Assembly: GCF_037975245.1 (NCBI RefSeq)
Contig: NC_092572.1
Coordinates: 12,427,769 to 12,491,768, forward strand
Direction of reading: 5' to 3'
DNA from: Apostichopus japonicus
Lineage: Eukaryota; Echinodermata; Holothuroidea; Aspidochirotida; Stichopodidae
Length of the DNA stretch: 64,000 nucleotides
Part shown: positions 36,531 through 47,001 of the stretch, piece after piece
How the letters are laid out: each line of letters opens with the position of its first letter
How positions within the stretch are numbered: position 1 is the first letter of the stretch
The notes under the pieces: model-generated
Told to the model about the DNA's origin: nothing
Seen by the model: the letters and a program-made list of their open reading frames with translations, nothing else
Databases searched by the model: none
Position numbers and translations under genes: made by a program

Positions 36531-37718
36531 ACATCGATTCCGCCAAGTTTCATCTTTCGGTTTAACGAATACTTTACAAGTTTCCTTTTACTGTTAATTT
36601 GATCCGTGAATTTTATTTCAGCGATTTCGAAGAACAGTTAATGAACTGTGGTTTGAGTGTGAGTGTACTATGTGTAACGCTATACAAGTACACCAACTGA
36701 GCATCGTAGTATATACGTTCGCGAGTATGTACGTTATATATATGAGGCAATCCAATGTGCTTACACGTGAGTTTATTTGCTGCGGAATTGGGAGTGCTAA
36801 CTTCAAGTCGCCTGTTTTGCCTATCTGCAACCACTACGTCAATCACCATATTGAAGCGTTCGAACAAACGGTACTTTTGGTGAGAAACTGGTGAATTTGA
36901 AAACCAGATTTCTACAAAAAGAAAACGTCGAATGGGGACAATTTTTACATGGTTAGAAAGAGAAAAATAATAACTACAAAGACAATGTATCAAAATCTTC
37001 CACCAGACAATTCCTTTAAGGATTTGATCAACCATATCTATCAAGGAAAATTCCAGATCACTCAACTATATGCGTTTTTCATATGTGTCATTCCTCAGAA
37101 ATGTAATGATCTCAAAATAATTATTGTGCTGTACCTACTGTACAGTATGCAACTTACAATTGAGCAGAATTTGACCACAAGATGATGCTGTGTCAAGTTC
37201 TTTCATACCCTGAAATTGACACATTCGTCGATAAGCTGACTGTAAGTTTACATCCATTGACTCTGGATGCTGTTTGCTATGCTCTGAGCCTCTGAGCTCA
37301 GATAGGTCAGGTCCCAGAGAGAAGTGGTATCATGTTGAGGTTACTTTGGTTATTTTTAGGGAGTAAGATAATTTCCAAATGCCAGAAACATGTGCAAAAC
37401 TGGGGGGAGTGTGTTTAAAAGCTTTAAAAAAAGAAACACAATTTGATCAGCAAATGTAACTGAAATGAATTCAAATTCATGAAATATGTAACTGCTTCGC
37501 TGCAAAAAGTTTAGGTTGCCTGCTGTATCGTTGCCAGTAATATTTGAAGGAGCGTCAATTATGAAGCCTTTACTATACTAGCAGTCTACAGTACAAGTAA
37601 AGAACATAATCCAATCAAAGTGTATCGTTACCAAAATGAACAGTCTTCAAGGGTTTGTGAGTGATTGCGCTTTATTTATTTTATTCACAGAAATACTTTC
37701 TTACCACTGTACTTCAAG

Positions 37719-37847
37719 ATGGGTGGCTTCTATCCGTCACTCTTCTACAACGTGGTTATGAGTAAGGTCTCATCCAGGAACTGGTACGACAGGATGGACG
37801 AAAACATCATTGTCGGAGCAATGCCATTCAAAAGTGATGTAGAAAAG
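37719..37847 (+). CDS. PTPMT1: PTPMT1 coding exon 1
   Basis: 43 codons from ATG to donor GAAAAG|GTAAAA, phase 0. The exon itself starts at 37,691 after acceptor TTATTTTATTCACAG, leaving 28 nt of 5' UTR. The hydrophobic N-terminus probably targets or anchors the enzyme in mitochondria. Confidence 0.92.
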
Positions 37848-40800
37848 GTAAAACTCAGAACCAGATCTGTGAGAGACTTGAAAGAGAGTTGATAGAGCCC
37901 AGAACATGATGTACAATCATGAGATCACTCTGTTGATTTCTGTGCTAACTGGTAGATTTCTGCTCGGTCTAGATATAATTATATTAAATCATTTCAGATA
38001 TTATAATTTTCTTGAAAACTAGTGATGTTGGTTTACTTTAGCTCTTTACCACCAGCAGCCTTACCCTACATGCCTGTAGTACCATCGTCAAGGTCTTGGG
38101 GAGTATTGGAAGTAATCTTAGAGAAAGATTGGCATGTTCTACAGTTAGTGGGATGAAGGTGGGGGGGGGGGGGGAGTGCAGAACCATCATATTAATGACA
38201 GTTTGTAGGAACATATATTGGCCAAGGATTAGACTCTTTGAAATTGTACTGCAGCTAGGGAAGGTACATGACACTTTGGGGGTAGGGGAAACAAAATCTG
38301 CACAGGATAAATATTTATTAGTTTCCACCTACTCCTCCCTCCTCACAGCCAGTGACAACATGACTTATTATTCCATATTATCCTTCAGTTATGTGTCGCT
38401 GATTTACAAAAGTAAAAACCACGTGCAAAATGTGAGAGGGAAATTTGTCAAGTTGGGGTCTTTTCCTTTGTTAAACTAGGTAGAAGGTGACCAGTCAAGC
38501 ATGTGGAAAATTCTATACAAGTCAAGACAGAAAGATTCTATAAAACTGTGTTGTTTTGTTATGTACATTGATCTGTTCTGGCTACTGTATTTCATGGCGA
38601 CATACCAGTGGATTTTGTGGTTTGCCAGTAGATAGAAAAAGACACTCGCAGTTTTCTTCCAGTAGACAAAGTTACTTCATCATAAACACATGGTGGGTCA
38701 GTTAACAATCGTCAGTCAAGGAATCCACATGATTTCCACACCTACTGTAAGGTACAGTAATGTATTACTGCTTATGATTAGCAAATAATACTGAAGTGCT
38801 TGAATGGACATGTTCACTATAAACTGTGTGCTGTTAATTCAGGAAAAAGGCAATGAGAAGTTGATTTTAGCCAGTAGATTATTTTAATCATTTTTTAGTT
38901 TTTAGCAATTAGCTAAATTTGTGAAATTCTAAGCCTGAAAAGTGAAACATATACTTTGACTGGAAAACAAACAGATTTATAATTTAGCGAAGTCCTTGTA
39001 CTTCAAATGCTGTCTTCAGACAGAATTCTGAGTACTTGTGCCCTCAGACAGAATTTTAGTTTTAATAGTTTGACATACTTTGACAAACTAGGAAAGTTGG
39101 AATTTCTCTCCACAGTACTTTATCTTTTTGTAGTTGTTTAGGGTTTAAAGATAGTCAAAATTGAAATAATTATGATAAAGACATCAAATTTATGGTATGC
39201 ACCTTTAAAAGGATAAACCAGTATTTAGTTAATCATGATGGCTCAACAGTGGAGGCGTAAATTTATGCTAATAATCATCCCATTGCTTTCTCCTGTATAA
39301 ATGACTCATCCAAAGCATATTTTTTTTATTTCAGCTTTTGCAGTTAAACAAAAGAACAACCCTTGGCTTAGATTCAACACTAACTTTATTTGTCCTTGTT
39401 AAATTTGTACTACAATATACACAGAACACATGGTCTTTTAAGGTCATAAAAGTCTCCTTTTTTCTTCTCTTGTGACTTTTATGTTGCATCTGAGAAACTG
39501 GCCTTACGGTCTGTGTGCTACGTAGGCTTAGTAGTTCAGCCACTTTCATTTCAAGGTTCTAAATGTTCATTTCTCCAAAATAAAAAGTGGTACTGAAGTA
39601 CTGCCTGGATTGTAGCAGTGATTTGTAAACGTCATTAAAATATGACAAATAATTTGGTACATAAAGTCACCCTTTTAATTCATACAACAAATAGTTGTCA
39701 ACATTACGTGGAAGTAATGGCCAAATTATTTTGCATTATTGACTCACTATAAACACAATAAGCTGCAGACTTTACTCTTTGCACCCTTTAATACATAACA
39801 TTACAGTTGTCAACATTACTTGGAAGTTATGACCCAAATTATTTCACATTGTTTACTCGTGTTAAACTCAGTAAGCTGTTACTATGTAAACAGTTTTTTA
39901 CGACAGTCGCACCTTTTCAAATTTAATTTGAAATTTGCAAGGCCATACTATTTTTTTTATCCAGTGTGTTTGTTTCTAGGGCAGCAACAAGTATCAATTA
40001 TAAATGATGTCACGTAACAGGAGTTGAACATAATTATGTACAGGCCCTAAATTTTATCATGCTTAAATGCTAAAATTCATTAAAATTTAATTATTTTCTT
40101 TTCATGGGTGGTGCTGACTTTTCGAATCAATCAATTAATAAATTTCACGTACTGTAACTGAATTAATCGATTAATGAATTTCACATACTGTAACATCACA
40201 GTACAAACAGACGCAAAAGCAGCTCTGCTGTTTGTTGGCAAGGTAACAGACAAAAACTTTATAGATAGGCAAAACAAAAATTGTACTCGTAAGCAAATCA
40301 AACTATACATGTTTGTCACAACAGATATATGTTTAAAATTGATGGCAGTCCGTTACGCTTTTCAAAACAGAACAATTCTTTTCAAAACAGAGAGATGTAA
40401 ATTTATAGTAGACTTTTCCTGTCTTGCATGGAAAGTTTCAACGTGAAACTGCAACACTTTCCCTATTAATGGTTAGTGTACCGTTACAGTATCAACCCTC
40501 AACCGTTTAAATACAGTACTGTAGGTATACATGTAGGTACATGTAGGTATACATGTAGGTACATGTTTGTGTTCATGTATGTGTTCATGTAGGTACATAT
40601 ATGTTCATGTAGGTACATGCAGGTACATGTGTATTACGCAATAGGAGGCGGATTAACACCAACGAAGCAATGGTGGTTTTGCAAGCCGCCACCCGTTATT
40701 AAGAAAGGAGAAATAAGAAACCTTAAAAGAAGAAAAGAAGAAGTAAATGAACAACCAAAAGCTGAAAGAGAAAACAAGAAAAAAAAAAAAAAAAACTTTT

Positions 40801-43800
40801 GGATATTTTTTAACTAAATCAAGGTTTAATATACACTTCTGTAGTTAGTAACTGCATCTGCTTCTTGACAGTTTCTCTCAAAATTTCATTTTTTTTATAG
40901 ATTTTTTTTTACTTTAATTGTACCTTATTTGAAATGGAATTTGACAAGGTCAGGTTAACGAACCTCTCCCTTATGGCATATGAGTTGAATAACAAACACA
41001 CACAAAAAATTAATAAAAAACAACTCAAACAGTAATCTCATATTTATATTTCATAAAAACTTTGGCAAGCACTGCCACTCTGACATTGTTTGGCAAGCTG
41101 TAATGAAGTTTCTCTGCCCTAGATCAAACAATGTTTGCTCCCAGATCTGTGTACATTTATCAAACATCGTTCCATTTGCCTAATATGTATGCTCAATATT
41201 TTGCAATATATATTGATCTGCTAAGTCTGACAAGCTTCAGCTGACAACCATCAGCTCAATAATACAAAAAACTGGAGCAATCTTAGTTGAGAGTACAGTG
41301 CATATCACTTGTGTGCACAGCACCATGGGTGGCATTTTCATAACATAATGCTAATTTATCTTCTGAAAAATTATTATATATTGTTAGCTTGGTGTACGTG
41401 TGTATTGCCTAAATGTTAGGATACAAAAGTACTGTCTGTCTGGATTTACTACCAGGGTTGGCAAAATTGATAAATGGAGGGAAAGAAGTATGTTTGGGGG
41501 GGGGGGAAGGGGAGGGTTGGGGTTGCTCAGTGGGATAGGGTGTAATTCCTTTGCACAATTCTTTCATCCATGGAAATTTTGTATTTATGGCTGTACTCAC
41601 AGGTGCAATGAAACCTTTTCGTTTACTGAGTGTGTGTTTGCATTAATTCTTCAGATCTATGAAAACTTGCATCTTTCTTATTTAAATGAAATCTCAATTC
41701 AATTATAATTGTCCTGTAACGCTTACCAATCCACCCCTCCCCTCCCTGATACACACACACTCTCCAGTAATGACGGCCTACACTCTCCATCCAAAAGCTT
41801 TGATGGAACTTTAATTTAGAACTTTCAAAAACAAGATGCTAATACTGTATGTTCGAAACATAGTATTTTAATGCTCTCGCCGCTCATTGTTCAACATTCT
41901 TCTGTTCATCTGGCAGTTTTGAGTTGCTCAATATGAAAAACTTGAGAAAGTTCAATCACAATGACCTTAATGTAAGTGTTAAATTAATATCTTTCACAAT
42001 GACATTCAATGTATGTTTTAAATTAAAACCAGTTTTAAAGACTATAAGTTGAGTTATATTTGCTGTAAATAATTTTATAGGGTAAAATAAGTTCAAACTG
42101 TACAGTGCAGAGTTTATAGGTATCATAGAATAGTGAAAAACAATCCCTTGTTGAGGAAGTACAGTCCTTATTAGACACAGCTTGGTAACCCACAGTTAGT
42201 GCCTATGGGCAAAGGCCATTGAACAACTTTAATTGGAGTCTGCTCTAGATACATAAGACCTCCTTATTATTATTTTTATGATACACTATGTAAGAATTGG
42301 ATTGAGCTGTATTAATAGAATCTGTATGCCTACTGCTATACAATTAAAAGTTTAGATGGTACAGTAAATAATATTATACAGTAGTTCAACAGTACTGATT
42401 GGGTTGAACCCAGCAAAGTACAACACAACAAAAGAATCTGAGGTGAAAAATCTACTTTTAATGGGCTCTCAGCCAATGTTTGTCTCAATGATTTGTTGGT
42501 GTGCATGAATCCGGCGGGTTTCGATTATATAAACACCTAGTTGTGAAGACTGGCGGATTGACAGGAACCGACCTTTGTGTACATTTGAGTGCAGAGTGTA
42601 CAGAACCTAGTTATTTTGTGATGTTATATACCTACAGTGTATTTGGTGTTCATGTGCTCTTAAAGGGAAGTAGTCTTAACTCTGCTATATTCTAGAATGA
42701 CTGCAAAATAGATATATACCAAAAACTAACACTTAATTAAACAATTTTTTGGGTACATTTCTGCTTTAACTATATATAGACAAACATGAATTTTAAATAT
42801 ATTAATAGCTCAGCATCTGAAAAAAATAAACAATTTTAAAACACAATTTTAAAATCTTTCTCAAAAGGACAGTGCCTAAAACATGTTTGAAGGCACACAT
42901 TTCACTGCATGTGGAATTCACAAATTTTAGTCGGTTCAAATTTCAGGGATTGTTAATACCAATATAGGGCTTGATAGCTCAGTTGTCTGATATAGCACAG
43001 GATTGGTGACCTAAGGTCAGTGGTTGTTGAAATCCCATCATATCCATAAATTTCCTTCATTCTTTTCAAAATTATTTATTTGCTCAAGAGAACCACAGCA
43101 GTTCTATTCTTCTCTTTAGTGAAAGCCAAAACCACATCGACAGTAGCTGATAACAACTGTCTTCTCATATGCTGTGTCCTTTTGTACATATTTTTCCCTT
43201 CAATGCATGAAAGTCTCAAGTTAGTTCACAGCCTCTCCAAGAAAGCCAGTCCATTGTCCTTGTTATTCAAGTCTCGCTTCAAGGGTTTGATTCTTCGCAC
43301 TTATTCATCCAAGACTTTTCCTCTTTTGTACCAAAGATATCATTAAACCATAACAGCGATTTGTTTACAAAGTATTGTGTTACTGTATACTATAGTGTGT
43401 ACTTGTCTAGCCATTGTACTGTACTCTACTAGGCACTGCTGTGCTGGGTTTTGTCTGTACTTGACAGCAATGGAATAGTACTGTTTGTCAATTAAGCAGT
43501 GCTGTCTAACAGGGAGGTATTTAGTAAATCGATGAACTTGATAATTGCATAGTTTTAAACATTTTATTACCGCCCAGGGAAAGGGGTTGGGTAGTAGTAA
43601 AATTGTATCAGATCTGGATCAGAATGTTGAAGTTTAGCAGGATGGGACAGAGGCAGTATTATACAAAGGGTCAAGGTTGGGGTGGGGGGGGGTTGGTGGG
43701 GTCGGGGAGGAAAGGAAGACAAGAAAGATCTGAGAGAAACAATATCAAACTGGGAAGAGAATATGATGGAAAGAGATGTGAGGGTGGCCCTAGGGTAGCA

Positions 43801-46800
43801 GGATGGGACAGGCGCATTATCATCAAAGGATAAATGTGAGGGAGGGGGGGGTCGGGTTTTGGGAGAGCAAGAAGACAAACAAGATCTGAGAGAAGCAGTT
43901 GGCCAAAAGAGCATGAATGGAACAGATGGAGGCAGAAAGACTGGGGGGAAGGGGGGGGACCAAGACTGGGTATGTAGTACATAGCAGGATGAGATGGGAG
44001 AATTATAGGATACAAGTCACATTGGAATTCTTTGCCAAAGCGTTGAAAGGTCATCGGTATCAGCTCAAATTTCTACCGTTTCCAAAAGACAGAGGGCATT
44101 TTTTTTCCGTCACATCCGTTAATAACATTCATTATAGAAGGTTAACACTTTGCCTGCAAAATGCCTGTTTACTTCACTATTTCACTTTTTCAAATTCACA
44201 AATGTTTCTAAAATTTCTTTTTCTCCTTTTTCTCTTCTTTCCAGCTCATGAAGGACGAGAATGTGAAAGCAGTCATTTCCTTGTGCGAAGGACACGAACA
44301 CAAAAGATTTGTCGCCAGGAAAGAGGTAATTAATACGAAGAATCAGCCAGATAAACCCCTCTACTTTACTCCCTGCTTCCCTGCTGTAACCCCACACCGA
44401 CCTACCCACCCACCAGCCACCTCTGTCCCTCTTCTCCCTCTCCCAAAATTATGCCCACTTCTCCTGACAACATACCCAGTTTTTCAGTTGATATTTCCTA
44501 AAATCACAATTACTGTCGCATCAATTGGTTATTAGTATGTCTGCACAGGTGATTATGGAAGTCCTGTGTTAGTTATGTGATGTAAACACAGACCTGCATA
44601 GACTGTTGACATTATCAATGATCTAGTTTTGATCATGCTGTTTCCAAAGTCTTATTCCTGTCTTTGTTATTGGGATAATGCTGGCGTCGACTACTGACAT
44701 TATCAATGATTTATTTTTGATCAGGCTTGTTTCCAAAGACTCATTCCTATCCTTAGGCTTGTAATATATAAGGTTTCTTCATAGGACTGGGATAATGCAG
44801 GCGTCGACTACTGACATTATCAATGATCTAGTTTTAATGATGGTTGTTTTGTTTTTTTGTAGGACTGGGATAATGCAGGCATTGACTACTGACATTATCA
44901 ATGATCTAGTTTTAATGATGGTTGTTTTGTTTTTTTGTAGGACTGGGATAATGCAGGCATTGACTACTGACATTATCAATGATCTAGTTTTAATGATGCT
45001 TGTTTTGTTTCTTTGTAGGACTGGGATAATGCAGGCGTGGACTACTGACATTATCAATGATCTAGTTTTAATGAGGCTTGTTTTGTTTCTTTGTAGGACT
45101 GGGATAATGCAGGCATTGACTACTGACATTATCAATGATCTACTTTTAATGATGCTTGTATTGTTTCTTTGTAGGACTGGGATAATGCAAGCGTTGACTA
45201 CTGACATTATCAATGATCTAGTTTTAATGATGCTTGTTTTGTTTCTTTGTAGGACTGGGATAATGCAGGCGTCGACTACCTCAGTCTCCCCACAGTAGAT
45301 TACTCGTCTCCGTCAATGGAGAACATAGACACCGGTATAGAGTTTATGAAGAAGCACGCAGAACAAGACAGCACAGTCTACGTACACTGCAAGGCCGGAA
45401 GGACAAGAAGTGTCACGTTAGTTGGATGCTACCTCATTCAGGTATCTGGATCACTCAAGTATAGTACACTATAAGGGTGAAGTCGGTAGTTTATATACAT
45501 CTATATATTATCCAAGGGGAAGGGATTCCTATTCTGCCAAGTATAGTAGATTGTAAGGTTGAAGTCAGTAGTATATACATCTATATTATACAAGGGGAAT
45601 GGATTCCCCCTCTGCTATGAGTCTTCTCCAGGCTGAAAGCTTTTTCTATTAAATTTATAGTACTTTTCTCTTGTAAAACATAAAAACCAGATGCAATGTG
45701 TGGGTTAACAAGCTAAAATTTCTCTTAACGGTCAAAAATCGTTGGCAACAAAGCCTCCAGCCTATATTTTTTTGGTCAAGCTTGTCAATCCTCTCTTTTT
45801 TCAAATTTTTTATTAATGCGTTGAACATGACTGTAGATTTTGTGAAAAGTTGAATAACTGAGATGGTTAAAGAAAAAGGGATAATATTATTTATTTTTAA
45901 ATTAATAAATGTTCCCTCTGAGTACCATTTCAATATATATATACATGTTATGTAGCTGTATACATCTTATTTACACCATGCCATTAGCTATGGTTGTCCC
46001 TTTCTTGAATTGTTCGGCACTGTTTGATGTGTTGATGCTGGGTGCTAATTTTTTAAGTTCGATGTCAGCAAGTCCATTGTTGATTTGAGCAAGTCTAGAG
46101 CATGTCTAGTTTGAGCTAATAGCAACTCAGGACCACCAAGTGAGGACATCTTAGACAGTACTAGCAGTGGAGTACAAGATGTTAACTTAAAAATATTAAC
46201 CCAACCAGTACAGGATTACCCAATAGGCATGTGACCCAAGTGCCAATGGGTCCCCGGAGCCCCCCCCATCCCCCTCCCAAATGCTACCGTCTTTAACAAC
46301 CTTGTTTGCAGACATAATTGAATTGAGCATTGACAGCAAATGTATGCATTTGAACTTTTATCTGTTAGTCATGCAACCATTCCAGTTTAAAAGTATGCTG
46401 TATTGGCCCCAAATATGCCAGATTTTCAAATATGGTCACCTTTGGTCAAAATTTTTAAACTATTTCTGTTATCACCCTGGAGGAAATTTCCCCCACTAGG
46501 ACATTCAAACATCTTGTGGGTTCATTTAGAACATCTGAGAATAATTTGGATAGTAAAGACCTCCAGGAAAGTACTTTTTGAAAACTAGCAATTATTGCAT
46601 GCTATAATCTGGGTCCTATACAGATAACCTTTAAGACCAGGAATTGACCCGAATGGCCTGGGTTTTTAGCACTTTTTTTCCCGTCAGTTTCTTGCAAAAA
46701 CCCACCTGGATTATTTCTTCCTTAGATATCATTCATATCTATTCAAATATTTCAATATTTATTCCCATCCGTGATTACAATCTACGACCAGTAAGCAATC

Positions 46801-47001
46801 CTTCTGTTTCGTTTCTTGTTTTAGAAGAGGAAGTGGACGCCTTCCAACTCTAAAAATTTTCTCGAGGACAAGAGGCCCCACGTGGTTCTGCAGGACCTGC
46901 ATTTCCGAGCGATGTACCGATACTACGACAAGAATATACTCAAGGCAAAGAGAGAGAAGGGGAAAGAGGGCAGCAATGAAGATCTCAATGCATCCCAGTA
47001 A
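37719..47001 (+). CDS. PTPMT1: Phosphatidylglycerophosphatase / protein-tyrosine phosphatase, mitochondrial 1; 4 coding exons
   Basis: Dual-specificity-type phosphatase of the inner mitochondrial membrane, matrix side. It removes the phosphate from phosphatidylglycerophosphate in cardiolipin synthesis. Exons 37,719-37,847, 44,245-44,325, 45,253-45,441 and 46,825-47,001 join in phase 0 to 191 aa (human 201). The N-terminal [10 protein letters not shown] and [19 protein letters not shown] match human FYPTLLY and DWYHRIDPTVLLGALPLRS. The catalytic CX5R loop is in [22 protein letters not shown] (exon 3), and the general-acid region is LPTVDYSS. Human NEEYETRF corresponds to CEGHEHKRF here, so the EEYE loop typical of the vertebrate enzyme is changed. 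ATG 37,719 follows an acceptor by 28 nt and begins the conserved region. Intron 1 is 6.4 kb. Confidence 0.95.
40505..40630. repeat. ACATGTAGGT minisatellite
   Basis: Repeated GTAGGTACATGTAGGTATAC and GTTCATGTAGGTACAT variants, about 125 bp. Confidence 0.85.
42967..43046 (+). mobile_element. tRNA-derived SINE head fragment
   Basis: TAGCTCAGTTGTC at 42,975-42,987 fits a Pol III A box, and GGTTGTTGAAATCCC at 43,022-43,036 fits a B box with a 3-nt insertion. Spacing is that of a tRNA. The would-be acceptor stem does not close (GGGCTTG against ATCATATCC), so it is a SINE or tRNA pseudogene, not a working tRNA. Confidence 0.55.
43637..44000. repeat. Purine-rich tandem repeat, unit about 160-186 bp
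   Basis: AGCAGGATGGGACAG starts at 43,637 and 43,797, and AGCAGGATGAGATGG at 43,983. Between them each copy has a G-run and AAGA.AA.AAGATCTGAGAGAA. Long frames on both strands here come from the repeat. Confidence 0.75.
44245..44325 (+). CDS. PTPMT1: PTPMT1 coding exon 2
   Basis: Acceptor TTTTCTCTTCTTTCCAG, 27 codons ([20 protein letters not shown] region), donor AAAGAG|GTAATT. Aligns with human LVQDENVRGVITMNEEYETRF. Confidence 0.92.
44785..45252 (+). repeat. 78-bp tandem repeat of a splice acceptor plus the start of PTPMT1 exon 3
   Basis: Copies of GACTGGGATAATGCAGGC begin at 44,785, 44,863, 44,941, 45,019, 45,097 and 45,175, exactly 78 bp apart, and the true exon 3 follows at 45,253. Each copy holds the exon's first 27 nt, then TGACATTATCAATGATCTAG, then a T-rich tract ending TTTGTAG. 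In the phase of exon 2 every decoy reads about nine residues (DWDNAGVDY-like) and stops at TGA. TACTGAC at each exon/intron-like join resembles a branch point. Two diverged older copies lie at about 44,600-44,780. Reading frames on both strands here arise from the 78-bp (26-codon) period. Confidence 0.96.
45253..45441 (+). CDS. PTPMT1: PTPMT1 coding exon 3 (catalytic exon)
   Basis: Acceptor TTGTTTCTTTGTAG, 63 codons, donor ATTCAG|GTATCT. Contains the HCKAGRTR signature. Its first 27 nt and its acceptor are the end of a 78-bp tandem repeat that fills the upstream intron. Confidence 0.96.
45442..46824. other. PTPMT1 intron 3
   Basis: A short direct repeat with GTAGT.TATATACATCTATATTAT.CAAGGGGAA lies near 45,490-45,605. 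A C-run is at 46,260-46,275. Nothing else is recognised. Confidence 0.55.
46825..47001 (+). CDS. PTPMT1: PTPMT1 coding exon 4 (terminal)
   Basis: Acceptor TTTCTTGTTTTAG, 58 codons and TAA at 46,999-47,001. Encodes [20 protein letters not shown], matching the human region KWSPEEAVRAIAKIRSYIHI, and a lysine- and glutamate-rich tail. Confidence 0.92.
   Translation, partial: KRKWTPSNSKNFLEDKRPHVVLQDLHFRAMYRYYDKNILKAKREKGKEGSNEDLNASQ

Larger units (their letters stand above)
37848..44244. other. PTPMT1 intron 1 (6.4 kb)
   Basis: No nested gene is recognised. It holds a G-run at 38,160-38,174, a roughly 115-bp duplication (TTGTCAACATTAC.TGGAAGT near 39,697 and 39,808), a TACATGTAGGTA minisatellite (40,505-40,630), a tRNA-derived SINE (42,967-43,046) and a purine-rich tandem repeat (43,637-44,000). 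Confidence 0.6.

Noticed and set aside
36070-36546. 158-codon minus-strand gene
   Set aside because: It spans a two-copy tandem repeat and reads as a diverged internal duplication with no known domain.
42967-43046. Functional tRNA gene
   Set aside because: A and B boxes fit, but the acceptor stem does not pair and the B box has an insertion; SINE or pseudo-tRNA is likelier.
43567-44054. Long frames on both strands rich in P/S/L or G/R
   Set aside because: They come from the purine-rich tandem repeat and its complement.
44779-45298. Frames on both strands with a 26-residue repeat
   Set aside because: Artefact of the 78-bp repeat in PTPMT1 intron 2, which spans decoy acceptors and intron DNA.
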